DNA of 64,000 nt from Candidatus Kosakonia sp. 282A-S69 (GCF_029433855.1 NZ_JAROAU010000001.1:701888-765887), one strand, 5' to 3'. Positions 1 to 9,622 are shown, counted from the first letter of the stretch. The notes: generated from the letters alone by a model not told the origin. A program made the numbers and translations.

Positions 1-351
1 CACACCCGCGCGTCGATGATTGCGGTGCTGAAAGCCGATTACATCCGCACCGCGCGTGCCAAAGGGCTGCTGCCGAAAGCGGTGATCATGAAGCACGCCT
101 TTCGTAACGCGCTGGTGCCGGTGATCACCCTGACAACACTGCTGTTCGGCGAATTACTTGGCGGCGCGGTTCTCACCGAGCAGGTGTTTACCATTCCCGG
201 CTTCGGCAAGATGATTGTCGATTCCGTCTTTAACCGCGACTACGCGGTGGTGCAGGGCGTGGTGCTGGTGGTGGCGATCGGTTTTCTCGCCCTCAATCTG
301 CTGGCCGACGTGCTGTATGTGTTGATCAACCCGAAAATGCGGAGCGAATAA
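1..351 (+). CDS. Peptide-type ABC transporter permease, DppB-like (3' part only)
   Basis: C-terminal part of an inner-membrane permease of the dipeptide/oligopeptide/nickel (DppB/OppB) family. The frame is open from the first base, so the true start lies left of the window. The EAA cytoplasmic loop that contacts the ATPase is visible (DYIRTARAKGL, then HAFRNALVPVIT), followed by two hydrophobic segments and the usual short tail ending in NPKMRSE. Its stop overlaps the start of the next permease (TAATG), so the two are translationally coupled and should form the membrane pore. The substrate cannot be read from this piece; the gamma-glutamyltransferase downstream suggests a gamma-glutamyl compound or peptide. 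Confidence 0.9.
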   Translation, partial: HTRASMIAVLKADYIRTARAKGLLPKAVIMKHAFRNALVPVITLTTLLFGELLGGAVLTEQVFTIPGFGKMIVDSVFNRDYAVVQGVVLVVAIGFLALNLLADVLYVLINPKMRSE

Positions 352-1226
352 TGGCGGAACTCACCTCTGTCGGTACGGCGGCAGCGCTGCCGCGTAATGA
401 AAACCGGGTGCTTAAGAAATTTCTCGCCAACAAAAGTGCGGTGCTTGGCGCGGTGATTGTCGGCATCTTTGTGCTGATCGCGCTGCTGGCACCGTGGATC
501 GCGCCGTTTGATCCGGTCAAAGCCGACTTTCTGGCGGTGCGTAAAGCCCCCTCGGTGCTCCACTGGTTCGGCACCGATGAACTGGGGCGCGACATTCTCT
601 CGCGCATGGTGTGGGGCGCGCGTACCTCGCTGCTGGCGGGCTGCGTCTCGGTGGTGATTGCCGTGGCGATTGGTGTGCCGCTCGGCCTGCTGGCCGGTTA
701 TTTTCAGGGGATGTGGGATGGGGTGATTTCGCGCTTTATCGAAGCGCTGCTCGCCTGCCCGTTCCTGATTATGGCGATTGCTCTCGGCGCGTTTCTCGGC
801 CCAAGCCTGACCAACGCGATGATCGCCATTGGCCTCTCGGCGATGCCGATCTTTGCCCGCCTGACGCGTGGCCAGGTGATCGCCATCCGCAATGAAGAGT
901 ATATCGACGGCGCGCGGGCCATCGGCCTGCCGGATCGCTGGATCATCGTGCGCTATGTGCTGCCCAACGTGATGTCGCCGATTCTGGTGCAGGCGACGCT
1001 CGCTATCGCCTCGGCGATCATTACCGAGGCGAGCCTCTCATTTCTCGGTCTCGGGCAGCAGCCGCCATACCCCTCATGGGGCGCAATGCTTAACACGGCG
1101 AAAGGGTTCCTCGAACAGGCGCCGTGGATGTCGATTTTTCCCGGTGTGGCGATCTTCCTCACCGTGCAGGGATTCAATTTACTCGGCGACGGGCTGCGCG
1201 ACGCGCTCGATCCGCGCCACGACTAA
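351..1226 (+). CDS. Peptide-type ABC transporter permease, DppC-like
   Basis: Second inner-membrane permease (291 aa) of the DppC/OppC family, normal length. An N-terminal cytoplasmic tail is followed by a first membrane segment at about residues 30-55, then the family's periplasmic stretch (HWFGTDELGRDILSR), several membrane segments and the EAA loop (EEYIDGARAIGLPDRWIIVRY). The C-terminus has the typical GDGLRDALDPR motif. It starts inside the stop of the upstream permease and is followed after 9 bp by a gamma-glutamyltransferase gene, so the three form one operon whose ATPase and binding-protein genes would lie upstream. The substrate is unknown. Confidence 0.92.
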   Translation: MAELTSVGTAAALPRNENRVLKKFLANKSAVLGAVIVGIFVLIALLAPWIAPFDPVKADFLAVRKAPSVLHWFGTDELGRDILSRMVWGARTSLLAGCVSVVIAVAIGVPLGLLAGYFQGMWDGVISRFIEALLACPFLIMAIALGAFLGPSLTNAMIAIGLSAMPIFARLTRGQVIAIRNEEYIDGARAIGLPDRWIIVRYVLPNVMSPILVQATLAIASAIITEASLSFLGLGQQPPYPSWGAMLNTAKGFLEQAPWMSIFPGVAIFLTVQGFNLLGDGLRDALDPRHD

Positions 1227-1235
1227 GGAGTTTGC

Positions 1236-2837
1236 ATGACGAAAGCGATTGATTTTAGCGTCGGTTACGCTTCACGCCGCGCGCCGATGATTGGGCAAAA
1301 CGCGGTAGCAACGTCGCAGCCGCTGGCGGCACAGGCCGGAATGCGTATGTTGCAGCAGGGCGGTAACGCGGTGGATGCGGCGATTGCCGCGGCAATGGCG
1401 CTGACGGTGGTCGAGCCGACCGGTTGCGGCATCGGCAGCGATGCGTTTGCCATTGTCTGGGACGGTAAAGCGCTGCACGGGCTGAATGCTTCAGGCCGCT
1501 CGCCCGCCAGCTGGCATGCGGATCTCTTTGCCGGTCTTGACGCAGTACCGGAGATTGGCTGGGATGCGGTGACGGTGCCCGGTGCGGTCTCCGGCTGGGT
1601 GGCGCTGGCGGAGCGTTTCGGCACGCTGCCGCTCACCACGCTGGCGCAACCGGCGATTGAGTATGCCCGCAACGGTTTTCCCGTCTCGCCGCTGATTGGC
1701 CATCTCTGGCAGCGCGGGTATGAAAAACTAAAAGATCAGCCGGGCTTCAGCGACTGCTTCGCGCCCGAAGGCCGTGCGCCGAAGATCGGCGAGATCTTCC
1801 GCAACCCGGCGCAGGCGCGCACGCTGGAGCTGATTGCCGAGACCAGGGGTGAAGCCTTCTATCGCGGCGAACTGGCGCAGAAGATCGCCGCCTTTGCAAA
1901 GCAGCACGGGGCGCACCTGAGCGAAGCGGATCTGGCGAATCATAAAGCCAACTGGGTCTCGCTGCTGTCGCGCGATTTTGCCGGTGGCTCGGTGCAGGAG
2001 CTGCCACCGAACGGCCAGGGAATTGCGACACTGATTGCCCTCGGTATCCTCGAACAGTGCGATATTGGCCGCTACGATCCCGACTCGGTGCAGTCGCTTC
2101 ATCTGTCGATTGAGGCGATGAAACTGGCGCTGGCGGATCTCGATCGCTATATCGCCGATGAAGATCACCTTGAGTTTGCCGCCGACCTGCTGCTCAGCGA
2201 CAGCTACCTGAAAACCCGCGCGGCGCTCATTGATCCTGAAAAGGCCTCTGATTTTGTCTACGGTTCACCGACGCAGAGCGGCACGGTCTATCTCTCAACG
2301 GCGGACGCCAGCGGCATGATGGTGTCGTTTATTCAGTCCAACTTTATGGGCTTCGGCTCGGGCGTGGTGGTGCCGGAGACCGGGATCAGCCTGCAAAACC
2401 GCGGCTGCGGCTTTGTGCTCGATCCGAAACACCCGAACGCGCTGGCGGGCAGCAAGCGCCCGTTCCACACCATTATTCCCGGCTTTGCGATGGGGGCAGA
2501 TGGCAAACCACTGATGTCCTTTGGCGTAATGGGCGGGCCGATGCAGGCGCAGGGGCATATGCAGATGGCGCTGCGTATTATGCAGCATGGGCAGAACCCG
2601 CAGGCGGCGATTGACGCCCCGCGCTGGCGCGTGGTGCGCGGGCGGGAAGTGATTGTCGAGTCGACCTTCTCGCACAATGTGATCGCCGCGCTGCGCGATC
2701 GCGGGCACCTGATTACCGTTGAGGATCCGCAGGCGGGGTACAATTTTGGCGGCGCGCAGGTGATTTACCGTATGCCGGAAGGGCAGTACATCGCGGCCAC
2801 CGAGAGCCGCAAAGATGGGCAGGCGCTGGTGAGTTAA
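1236..2837 (+). CDS. Gamma-glutamyltransferase family protein, leaderless (YwrD-like)
   Basis: Ntn-hydrolase of the gamma-glutamyltranspeptidase family (533 aa). These enzymes cleave gamma-glutamyl bonds, as in glutathione, after autocleavage into two subunits. The expected nucleophile is Thr350, in SGTVYLSTAD, where the small subunit would begin. The N-terminal GGNAVDAAIAAAMALTVVEP motif and the C-terminal GVMGGPMQAQGH oxyanion/substrate region are present. No signal peptide is visible, unlike E. coli Ggt, so the enzyme is probably cytoplasmic like the YwrD branch. The start is supported by AAGGAG 7 bp upstream. Position behind two peptide permeases suggests import followed by intracellular cleavage (inference). 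Confidence 0.88.
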   Translation: MTKAIDFSVGYASRRAPMIGQNAVATSQPLAAQAGMRMLQQGGNAVDAAIAAAMALTVVEPTGCGIGSDAFAIVWDGKALHGLNASGRSPASWHADLFAGLDAVPEIGWDAVTVPGAVSGWVALAERFGTLPLTTLAQPAIEYARNGFPVSPLIGHLWQRGYEKLKDQPGFSDCFAPEGRAPKIGEIFRNPAQARTLELIAETRGEAFYRGELAQKIAAFAKQHGAHLSEADLANHKANWVSLLSRDFAGGSVQELPPNGQGIATLIALGILEQCDIGRYDPDSVQSLHLSIEAMKLALADLDRYIADEDHLEFAADLLLSDSYLKTRAALIDPEKASDFVYGSPTQSGTVYLSTADASGMMVSFIQSNFMGFGSGVVVPETGISLQNRGCGFVLDPKHPNALAGSKRPFHTIIPGFAMGADGKPLMSFGVMGGPMQAQGHMQMALRIMQHGQNPQAAIDAPRWRVVRGREVIVESTFSHNVIAALRDRGHLITVEDPQAGYNFGGAQVIYRMPEGQYIAATESRKDGQALVS

Positions 2838-2852
2838 GGGGGCTCCGCTCCC

Positions 2853-2969
2853 GTAGGCCGGATAAGCGCCAGCGCCATCCGGCATGATTACCGCGGCAGC
2901 GATTGCCGGATGGTTACATACAAACCGGCGCCGTTCCCGTAGGCCGGATAAGCGTCAGCGCCATCCGGC
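2853..2969. repeat. REP (BIME) elements, left pair
   Basis: Two copies of the enterobacterial palindromic unit (GTAGGCCGGATAAGCG ... CCATCCGGC) at 2853-2883 and 2939-2969, with a partial inverse unit (GCCGGATGG) near 2907. They lie downstream of the gamma-glutamyltransferase stop and form the left border of an interspersed repeat. Such elements stabilise transcript ends or bind gyrase/IHF in related species. Confidence 0.9.
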
Positions 2970-3337
2970 AATGGGCCTGGCATATGGCATTGGTGGAAGG
3001 GTTCCGTTCACCATGCGTGGCGGAGTTTCATTAACCCTTTATGCGGTGAACGGGACAAGGGAAGCGGCCGCGCTCCCCTTGTCAATCCCCGCGGCCCCGC
3101 GAGGAAATCGGTGCTTCGCACTACGCTCACCTCCCGCGCGCCTGACTGCGGCCGGCTCGACTCGACTTACTCGTTCCATTCTGGAACGAGTCCCTGTCTC
3201 GGTTCGCCTCTGTCCGCCATCCCTGGCGTCCAGACCTTGTCATTCACGCTTCGGTTCGCCGATTTCAGCGGGGACACAACCCCTCGCTTTCATATTGCAG
3301 ATAAAAGCGAAACCGGTATCGCTGGAACTGCGGTTTT
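2970..3337. repeat. Interspersed 370-bp repeat, copy 1, framed by REPs
   Basis: A non-REP block that recurs almost unchanged at 61325-61692. It contains a near-perfect 30-bp palindrome centred on GCGGCCGC (3054-3083, arms starting GACAAGGG) and, only in this copy, a perfect 9-bp stem ACTCGTTCC/GGAACGAGT (3169-3191). A long frame is open here, but single-base insertions/deletions between the copies shift it, so the block is unlikely to encode a protein. The mobility mechanism and function are unknown to me. The REP units on both sides suggest the composite moves or is copied with REPs. Confidence 0.75.
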
Positions 3338-3527
3338 GTAGGCCGGATAAGCGTACGCGTCATCCGGCATATCACTGCGGCACCGATTGCCGGATGGCGG
3401 CTATGCCTTATCCGGCCTACGGTAACGAAGCCGATGGAACCGCCCAGGCCGGATAAGCGTGTAACGCGCCACCCGGCAAAGGGGCTGGGCATTATGCCGG
3501 ATGGCGGCTGCGCCTTATCCGGCCTAC
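3338..3527. repeat. REP (BIME) cluster, right side of copy 1
   Basis: Four alternating REP units at 3338-3369, 3389-3420, 3445-3477 and 3496-3527, in both orientations, ending 3 bp before the yafV stop codon. They fill the gap between two convergently transcribed genes, where BIMEs are commonly found. Confidence 0.9.
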
Positions 3528-3530
3528 AAA

Positions 3531-4301
3531 TTATTCCAGAGTGAAGGGATCGGCGTCCTGCCAGGCGGGGAACTGGGCGCGGTACTCTTTCAGCGCGGAG
3601 AGTGACATCTCGGCGTCGATACGCGTTGCCTGGTGCGCGTCGGCGCTGGCAACTATTTCCCCTTGCGGGCTAATCACCCGGCTGTCGCCGCGGTAATGGT
3701 GGCCGTTCCCGTCGCTGCCGACGCGGTTACACCCTGCCACCCAGGCCTGGTTTTCAATTGCGCGGGCCAGCAGCAGCGACTGCCAGTGCAGGGAGCGCGG
3801 CGCAGGCCAGTTGGCGACATAGAGCAGCAGATCGTACTCATCGCGGTTGCGCGACCAGACCGGAAAACGCAGGTCGTAGCAGACCAGCGGCATAATGCGC
3901 CAGCCGCGCCACTCGAATATCACGCGTGACTCACCCGGCTGATAGTGGTGATGCTCATCCGCCATGCGAAAGAGATGGCGCTTATCGTAAAAATGGACTT
4001 CGCCCTGCGGCTCAACCAGCAAGAAGCGGTTGACCGCCCCGCGATCTGTTTGCAGCGCTGCGCTGCCGGCAATCAGCGCGTTACTCTGCTGCGCCTTCTC
4101 GCGCATCCAGCTCACCACCTCCTCCTGCGATAGCGACCGCGTGGCGGCTTCCATCGCAAAGCCGGTAGTAAACATCTCCGGCAGGACAATCACATCCCGC
4201 CCGCTAATCCCTTCCAGTTGTACATCAAAATGGCGCAGGTTCGCTGGGCCATCCATCCACGCCAGCGGCTGTTGTAACAGCGTAATTTTTAAACCAGGCA
4301 C
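3531..4301 (-). CDS. yafV: Omega-amidase (2-oxoglutaramate amidase), nitrilase family
   Basis: Carbon-nitrogen hydrolase of about 256 aa, closely matching E. coli YafV along its length. It hydrolyses 2-oxoglutaramate or 2-oxosuccinamate in the methionine-salvage side pathway, in the cytoplasm. The nitrilase triad is visible: Glu in VLPEMFTTGF, Lys in FYDKRHLF and Cys in PLVCYDLRFP. I chose the GTG at 4301 (VPGLKIT) because AGGGGAG lies 8 bp upstream; a GTG at 4307 would put it only 3 bp away. It is convergent with the GGT operon and separated from it by REPs. The ivy gene, next to yafV in E. coli, is absent here. Confidence 0.95.
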   Translation of the reverse strand: MPGLKITLLQQPLAWMDGPANLRHFDVQLEGISGRDVIVLPEMFTTGFAMEAATRSLSQEEVVSWMREKAQQSNALIAGSAALQTDRGAVNRFLLVEPQGEVHFYDKRHLFRMADEHHHYQPGESRVIFEWRGWRIMPLVCYDLRFPVWSRNRDEYDLLLYVANWPAPRSLHWQSLLLARAIENQAWVAGCNRVGSDGNGHHYRGDSRVISPQGEIVASADAHQATRIDAEMSLSALKEYRAQFPAWQDADPFTLE

Positions 4302-4353
4302 AATCACGACTCCCCTTCAGACAGCATCGGCACACTGTAGCACGCTAAAAACG

Positions 4354-4380
4354 AAAAAAACCCGCAGGATTGCGGGTTTT
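4354..4380 (-). terminator. Rho-independent terminator of fadE (bidirectional shape)
   Basis: Stem CCCGCA/TGCGGG (4361-4376) with A/T runs on both sides. On the minus strand it ends in a run of seven T just after the fadE stop. Confidence 0.85.
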
Positions 4381-4409
4381 GTCGAAGGCGGAGAGGAGCC
4401 GTCAGGCGC

Positions 4410-6857
4410 TTAAGCGGCTTCCGGCTTGCGCAGCTTTTCCGGGGCTTGCACCACCGGTTGTGTCGCCAGCGCATCCGGCTCGAAGTCATCAACGTTGATG
4501 GTGCGCAGCCGGCTCGCTTCCGCTTTAATCAGCAGCGCCGCTTCATCCTGGTTAATCAGCCCGCTGGCCAGCGCCTGGTTTGCCAGATCGTCCAGACGGG
4601 TAAACGGCAGGTTTTTACCCAGCGACTTACAGATGCGCTGATGGATCGGGTCGGCAGCCATGACATCCACCAGTGCCTCTTCCAGCAGCCCTACCGGGTT
4701 GTGCTCGCTCGGCGTCAGGTATTGACCGCGGCCGATGCGTGAACGGGTGGCGTTTGGCGTTTGCAGGATCTTCGCCACTTTATGATCGAGCCTGTCGGAC
4801 GGCGCACGGTAGTGGCGGCCGGTCGGGAAGATGACAAAGCTCAGCATGCCCGCCACGAATCGGTTCGGGAAGTTCTCCAGCAGATCGACCATCGCTTGCT
4901 CGGCCTGATAGAGCGCATCCTGCACGCCCCAGTGCACCAGCGGCAGATCCGCTTCCTGGCGACCTTCGTCGTCATAGCGCTTCAGCACCGCCGAGGCGAG
5001 GAACAACTGGCTTAACACATCACCCAGACGGGCGGAGATGCGCTCGCGGCGTTTCAGGCTGCCGCCGAGCACTGCCATTGAGATATCCGAGAGCAGTGCC
5101 AGGTTAGCACTCAGGCGGTTCAGGTGTTGGTAGTAACGTTTAGTCGCATCCCCGGTTGGCGAAGCGCTGGTTAAGCCGCGCGTCAGGCCGAGCCACAGGC
5201 TGCGCATCTCATTACTGCCGACATGGCCGATATGTTTAAACAGCAGCTTATCGAACGCATCAACATCGTTGTTCTGCGCGGCGGCCATCTCTTCCAGCAC
5301 ATAGGGATGGCAGCGAATCGCCCCCTGACCAAAGATCATCATCGTACGGGTGAGGATGTTAGCGCCCTCAACGGTGATGGCGATCGGCGCACCCTGGTAA
5401 GCACGGGCAAGGAAGTTGCCTTCGCCGAGCATAATGCCTTTACCGCCGGCAATATCCATCGCGTCAATGATTGCCTGCTGGCCACGGTGGGTACAGTGAT
5501 ATTTCACAATCGCCGACAGCACCGCCGGTTTTTCGCCGAGCATAATGCCGTAAGTGATAAGCGACGCTGCGGCGTCCATCACATAGGCATTACCGGCAAT
5601 ACGCGCCAACGGCTCTTCGATACCCTCCATCTTGCCAATCGCCACTTTGAACTGACGGCGAATGTGGGCGTAGGCACCAATACCCAGCGCCACGGATTTG
5701 ACGCCGCCCGTTGAGTTGGAGGGCAGGGTGATGCCGCGGCCAACGGAGAGACACTCCACCAGCATACGCCAGCCCTGACCGGCCATTTTCGGGCCGCCGA
5801 TGATGTAATCAATCGGTACAAAGATATCTTTCCCGCGCGTCGGGCCGTTCTGGAACGGGACGTTAAGCGGGAAGTGGCGACGACCAATCTCCACACCCGG
5901 CGTAGAGGTCGGGATCAGCGCACAGGTAATGCCCAGCTCTTCCGCGCCACCCAGCAGTTTATCCGGGTCGGAGAGTTTGAACGCCAGACCAAGCACGGTG
6001 GCAATTGGAGCCAGCGTAATGTAGCGCTTGTTCCAGGTCAGACGCATGCCGAGCACCTGCTCGCCCTGCCACTCACCCATGCAGACCACGCCGGTATCGG
6101 GAATGGCACCCGCATCGGAACCCGCTTCCGGGCTGGTCAGCGCAAAGCAGGGGATCTCCTGCCCACGGGCCAGGCGCGGCAGGTAGTGATCTTTCTGCTC
6201 CTGCGTGCCGTAGTGTTGCAGCAGCTCGCCCGGGCCTAAAGAGTTAGGCACGCCGACGGTGATCGACAAAATGCCGGAGACGCCGGAGAGTTTTTGCAGC
6301 ACGCGGGATTGTGCGTAAGCCGAAAACTCCAGCCCGCCGTACTCTTTTTTGATGATCATCGCGAAGAAGCGATGCTCTTTAAGATAGGCCCACAGCTCCG
6401 GCGGCAGATCGGCCATCTCATGGGTGATCTGGAAGTCGTTCGCCATGCGGCACGCCTCTTCAACCGGGCCGTCGAGGAAGGCCTGCTCTTCTGCGGTCAG
6501 GCGCGGCTGCGGGTAGTTGTGCAGCTTTTTCCAGTCCGGGTTACCGCGAAACAGATCGCCTTCCCACCAGGTCGTACCTGCGTCGATGGCCTCTTTTTCC
6601 GTGCGCGACATCGGCGGCATCACTTTGCGGAAACCGTTAAACACCGGCGCGGAAATTAAGGATTTACGCATCGGCGTGAAGTTGAACGGCACGAGAATAA
6701 TCGCCACCGGCACTACCATCCAGATTGACCAGATGCCCGCCAGCCCAAGGGCTGCGGTCCATGCCAGCAGGATCACGCTGCTGAGCAGCAGATTGACGCG
6801 GTGATAGAAGAGCACACCGAGCAGAACGAGCGTTGCGACAATACTCAAAATCATCAT
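4410..6857 (-). CDS. fadE: Acyl-CoA dehydrogenase FadE
   Basis: FAD-dependent acyl-CoA dehydrogenase catalysing the first step of fatty-acid beta-oxidation (acyl-CoA to trans-2-enoyl-CoA). It is about 815 aa and near-identical in layout to E. coli FadE. Two hydrophobic segments at residues 2-55 place it at the inner membrane, then come the acyl-CoA dehydrogenase domains ([39 protein letters not shown]) and the long C-terminal extension of this subfamily. The frame is open to 6935, but I start at 6857: AAGGGAG lies 9 bp upstream, it matches the E. coli start, and a FadR operator occupies 6879-6895. FadR therefore probably represses it in the absence of long-chain acyl-CoA. Confidence 0.96.
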   Translation of the reverse strand: MMILSIVATLVLLGVLFYHRVNLLLSSVILLAWTAALGLAGIWSIWMVVPVAIILVPFNFTPMRKSLISAPVFNGFRKVMPPMSRTEKEAIDAGTTWWEGDLFRGNPDWKKLHNYPQPRLTAEEQAFLDGPVEEACRMANDFQITHEMADLPPELWAYLKEHRFFAMIIKKEYGGLEFSAYAQSRVLQKLSGVSGILSITVGVPNSLGPGELLQHYGTQEQKDHYLPRLARGQEIPCFALTSPEAGSDAGAIPDTGVVCMGEWQGEQVLGMRLTWNKRYITLAPIATVLGLAFKLSDPDKLLGGAEELGITCALIPTSTPGVEIGRRHFPLNVPFQNGPTRGKDIFVPIDYIIGGPKMAGQGWRMLVECLSVGRGITLPSNSTGGVKSVALGIGAYAHIRRQFKVAIGKMEGIEEPLARIAGNAYVMDAAASLITYGIMLGEKPAVLSAIVKYHCTHRGQQAIIDAMDIAGGKGIMLGEGNFLARAYQGAPIAITVEGANILTRTMMIFGQGAIRCHPYVLEEMAAAQNNDVDAFDKLLFKHIGHVGSNEMRSLWLGLTRGLTSASPTGDATKRYYQHLNRLSANLALLSDISMAVLGGSLKRRERISARLGDVLSQLFLASAVLKRYDDEGRQEADLPLVHWGVQDALYQAEQAMVDLLENFPNRFVAGMLSFVIFPTGRHYRAPSDRLDHKVAKILQTPNATRSRIGRGQYLTPSEHNPVGLLEEALVDVMAADPIHQRICKSLGKNLPFTRLDDLANQALASGLINQDEAALLIKAEASRLRTINVDDFEPDALATQPVVQAPEKLRKPEAA

Positions 6858-6878
6858 AACGAAAAGCTCCCTTCTTGT

Positions 6879-6895
6879 AGGAGGTCTGACCACTT
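6879..6895 (-). promoter_or_regulatory. FadR operator of fadE
   Basis: On the minus strand the sequence is AAGTGGTCAGACCTCCT, which matches the FadR consensus AACTGGTCNGACCAGTT through its GGTC-N-GACC core and most of its left arm. It lies about 20 bp before the fadE start codon, so bound FadR would block transcription; release by acyl-CoA would induce the gene. Confidence 0.85.
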
Positions 6896-7051
6896 GTGAT
6901 GTATTGTTTGTAGTGGATGTCATTTCTTTTAGCAATGTGTTTACAAAATAATTACAACCTGGTTCACATTGTTGAGGCCATTTTGCGCACGGAAAATGAA
7001 AACGCCGGCGGGAGCAGCGGCTTTAGCTTCTCGGCTGAAAGCCTATCCGGT

Positions 7052-7065
7052 ACACTGCGCAGTGT
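7052..7065. promoter_or_regulatory. Perfect 14-bp palindrome upstream of gmhA
   Basis: ACACTGCGCAGTGT is a perfect inverted repeat 29 bp before the gmhA start, in the fadE-gmhA divergent region. It could be a regulator site in the gmhA promoter or leader. I cannot assign a protein to it. Confidence 0.35.
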
Positions 7066-7094
7066 TATTTACATTTATGCTGAAGGATATCCTC

Positions 7095-7676
7095 ATGTAC
7101 CAGGATCTTATTCGTAACGAACTGAACGAAGCGGCGGAAACGCTGGCGAACTTCTTGAAAGATGAAGCCAATATTCACGCTATTCAGCGCGCGGCGGTGC
7201 TGCTGGCCGACAGCTTTAAAGCCGGTGGCAAAGTGTTGTCCTGCGGTAACGGCGGCTCGCACTGCGATGCGATGCACTTTGCGGAGGAGTTAACCGGGCG
7301 CTATCGTGAAAACCGTCCTGGCTACCCGGCGATCGCCATTTCTGATGTCAGCCACATCTCCTGCGTCAGCAATGACTTCGGTTACGATTATGTATTCTCC
7401 CGCTATGTAGAAGCCGTTGGCCGTGAAGGCGACGTGCTGCTGGGGATCTCGACTTCCGGTAACTCGGGCAATGTGATCAAAGCGATCGCCGCGGCGCGTG
7501 AGAAGGGGATGAAAGTGATCACCCTGACCGGTAAAGATGGCGGCAAGATGGCCGGCACCGCAGATATCGAAATTCGCGTGCCGCACTTTGGCTATGCCGA
7601 TCGCATTCAGGAGATCCATATCAAAGTGATCCATATCCTGATTCAGCTGATCGAAAAAGAGATGGTTAAAGCGTAA
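7095..7676 (+). CDS. gmhA: Sedoheptulose 7-phosphate isomerase
   Basis: Cytoplasmic isomerase (193 aa) converting sedoheptulose 7-phosphate to D-glycero-D-manno-heptose 7-phosphate, the first step of ADP-heptose synthesis for the lipopolysaccharide inner core. The SIS-domain signature ([22 protein letters not shown]) and the C-terminal active-site helix ([24 protein letters not shown]) are intact. The start MYQDLIRNE matches E. coli GmhA and has AAGGA 8 bp upstream; an upstream in-frame extension to 6969 lacks a ribosome site. It is divergent from fadE, as in E. coli. Confidence 0.97.
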   Translation: MYQDLIRNELNEAAETLANFLKDEANIHAIQRAAVLLADSFKAGGKVLSCGNGGSHCDAMHFAEELTGRYRENRPGYPAIAISDVSHISCVSNDFGYDYVFSRYVEAVGREGDVLLGISTSGNSGNVIKAIAAAREKGMKVITLTGKDGGKMAGTADIEIRVPHFGYADRIQEIHIKVIHILIQLIEKEMVKA

Positions 7677-7817
7677 CGCTGGCTTTTTATTTGCCCTGTT
7701 CATCCCGGGCAGTGCTCACCGTTCCTGCGCCCCGGCGCAGCTCATCGCGGCGCTGCCCGTGTCTGACGGGCTGCAACAATCACGCCTTCTCAGAGTAAGG
7801 CGGTTGTGGAGGTGACT

Positions 7818-8585
7818 ATGTGCGAACTGCTCGGGATGAGCGCTAACGTGCCGACCGATATCTGCTTTAGTTTTACCGGTCTCGTCCAGCGCGGCGGGGG
7901 AACCGGACCGCATAAAGATGGCTGGGGTATCACCTTCTACGAAGGCAAAGGCTGTCGCACGTTCAAAGATCCGCAACCGAGCTACAATTCGCCCGTCGCT
8001 AAGCTGGTGCAGGAGTACCCGATCAAATCCTGCTCGGTGATTGCCCATATTCGCCAGGCGAACCGTGGCGAAGTGGCGCTGGAGAATACCCATCCGTTTA
8101 CCCGCGAGCTCTGGGGCCGCAACTGGACTTACGCCCACAATGGCCAACTGACGGGTTATAAATCTTTGCAGACCGGCAACTTCCGCCCGGTGGGCGAAAC
8201 GGACAGTGAAAAAGCCTTCTGCTGGATGCTGCATAAGCTGACGGAGCGCTACCCACGCACGCCGGGCAATATGGGGGCGGTGTTTAAATACATTGCGACG
8301 CTGGCACTGGAGCTGCGTGAGAAGGGCGTGTTCAATATGCTGCTGTCGGACGGGCGCTATGTGATGGCGTTCTGCTCCACCAATCTTTTCTGCATTACCC
8401 GACGCGCGCCGTTTGGTGTGGCGAAGCTGCTGGATCAGGATGTGGAGATCGATTTTCAGCGCGAGACCACACCGAATGATGTGGTCACTGTGATTGCGAC
8501 GCAGCCGTTAACGGCGAATGAAACCTGGCACAAGATTATGCCAGGCGAGTGGGCCTTATTTTGCCTCGGTGAGCGTATAGTTTGA
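7818..8585 (+). CDS. yafJ: Class II glutamine amidotransferase YafJ
   Basis: 255-aa Ntn-type glutamine amidotransferase family protein of unknown physiological substrate. The start is at MCELLGMSA, because removal of Met exposes the nucleophile Cys2; the ATG at 7806 would bury it. The ribosome site is GGAGG at 7809-7813. The glutaminase motifs [13 protein letters not shown] and AHIRQANRG are present, and there is no synthase domain. Its last 30 bp overlap the end of convergent yafK. The gap after gmhA (7677-7817) holds only a small hairpin (GCCCGT/ACGGGC near 7754-7770). Confidence 0.93.
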   Translation: MCELLGMSANVPTDICFSFTGLVQRGGGTGPHKDGWGITFYEGKGCRTFKDPQPSYNSPVAKLVQEYPIKSCSVIAHIRQANRGEVALENTHPFTRELWGRNWTYAHNGQLTGYKSLQTGNFRPVGETDSEKAFCWMLHKLTERYPRTPGNMGAVFKYIATLALELREKGVFNMLLSDGRYVMAFCSTNLFCITRRAPFGVAKLLDQDVEIDFQRETTPNDVVTVIATQPLTANETWHKIMPGEWALFCLGERIV

Positions 8586-9293
8586 CGCCAGCTGCGGCTG
8601 CACGGAGGTGGTCAGCGGCTTGCTGACCACGTAGCGTCCATCCACGACGGCGACAATTGGCGGCTGGTGGGTGGCCGCGAAGTAGTCATACCCCGGCTTT
8701 AACTGCTTCCAGAAATCCGCGTAGGTGGAATATTTGTGACGCTGCATATTCGCGTCGGTCATGCGGAACGGATAGATATTCACCTGCACGCTCGGCTGGC
8801 CGAAAATCAGCGCCGCGGTCACAAACTGGAAGATCTCATCAATGCCGCTGTCCGTCATGGCGTAGCAGCCAATGGAGACGCAGGCGCCGTGAATCATCAG
8901 GTATTTGCCTTCATAGCCGTGGGCGCGGTCAAAGTTGTTCGGAAAGCCGATATTGATAGCCTTGTAGAAACGGCTGTCCGGCTTCAGCTGGCTGCGCTGT
9001 ACCGAATAGAACCCCTCCGGGCTTTTAAAATCGCCCTGACGGCGTTTCGGCCCGAGGCCACCGGAGTAGTTGCAGATTCTGTAGCTGTCGAGCAGCTGGT
9101 ACTGTTCGCCCATCTTGACGTAGAGATCAAGGGTGCGCTCTTCTTTGAAGATCTGGATATAGACCGGCGACCCCATCAACTGCTGCTTAAACTCTTTGCT
9201 TACCGGCTTAGTGACGCTGTTGCTGCCCACCAGGCCAGCAAAGGAGACGCACGGGATCAGAAGCATCGCAATGAACAATGCGATTTTGCGCAT
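8556..9293 (-). CDS. yafK: Murein L,D-transpeptidase-fold protein YafK (DpaA/LdtF)
   Basis: Periplasmic YkuD-domain protein (245 aa) with an N-terminal signal peptide (residues 1-19, [20 protein letters not shown]). E. coli YafK (DpaA/LdtF) releases Braun lipoprotein from peptidoglycan. The catalytic signature is visible as His135 and Cys143 in [13 protein letters not shown] chose 9293 over the longer frame to 9341 because it gives the signal peptide directly and has AAGGAAA upstream. The gene is convergent with yafJ and overlaps it by 30 bp. The 9294-9606 gap upstream holds none of the E. coli genes found there (dinJ-yafQ, yafL, yafM, fhiA, mbhA). Confidence 0.94.
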   Translation of the reverse strand: MRKIALFIAMLLIPCVSFAGLVGSNSVTKPVSKEFKQQLMGSPVYIQIFKEERTLDLYVKMGEQYQLLDSYRICNYSGGLGPKRRQGDFKSPEGFYSVQRSQLKPDSRFYKAINIGFPNNFDRAHGYEGKYLMIHGACVSIGCYAMTDSGIDEIFQFVTAALIFGQPSVQVNIYPFRMTDANMQRHKYSTYADFWKQLKPGYDYFAATHQPPIVAVVDGRYVVSKPLTTSVQPQLASNYTLTEAK

Positions 9294-9606
9294 ACAACGT
9301 GTTTCCTTGATAAAACGGATATGACTTTGCCAGAACGGCAAAAGGTGCCCAGAATTCGGACAATTCTGTTTTGAGCGCTCACCTTAGCATTCCGACATTT
9401 TTTCGCAAGCCCCGAATAGCGGTGAGTCGGTGCCCGTCGAGCCTGTTGATTCTCTTTTCGCCATCGCGCAAAAAGTGTTCTATTTTGCCTTTCAACCACC
9501 TGCGCGATTTGCGACGACTATTATGAAAGTAAAAGCCGGGAATTACACAGCGGATTGCCCTCTTTTCGGCGGTTTCTCGGCTGGCTTCTCATTTCGCTGG
9601 AACGTG

Positions 9607-9622
9607 CTGTATACTTATCCAG
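9607..9622 (+). promoter_or_regulatory. LexA (SOS) box of dinB
   Basis: CTGTATACTTATCCAG fits the SOS box CTG-N10-CAG and closely resembles the E. coli dinB box. It ends 20 bp before the dinB start, so dinB should be induced by DNA damage. I see no gene between here and yafK. Confidence 0.9.

Noticed and set aside
2884-3456. 190-codon open frame across the REP/repeat region, and its counterpart near 61326-61841
   Set aside because: The frame shifts between the two copies of the repeat through one-base indels, it runs through REP palindromes, and there is no credible ribosome site.
6858-6935. 26-residue N-terminal extension of FadE
   Set aside because: It would cover the FadR operator and ribosome site; the start at 6857 matches E. 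coli.
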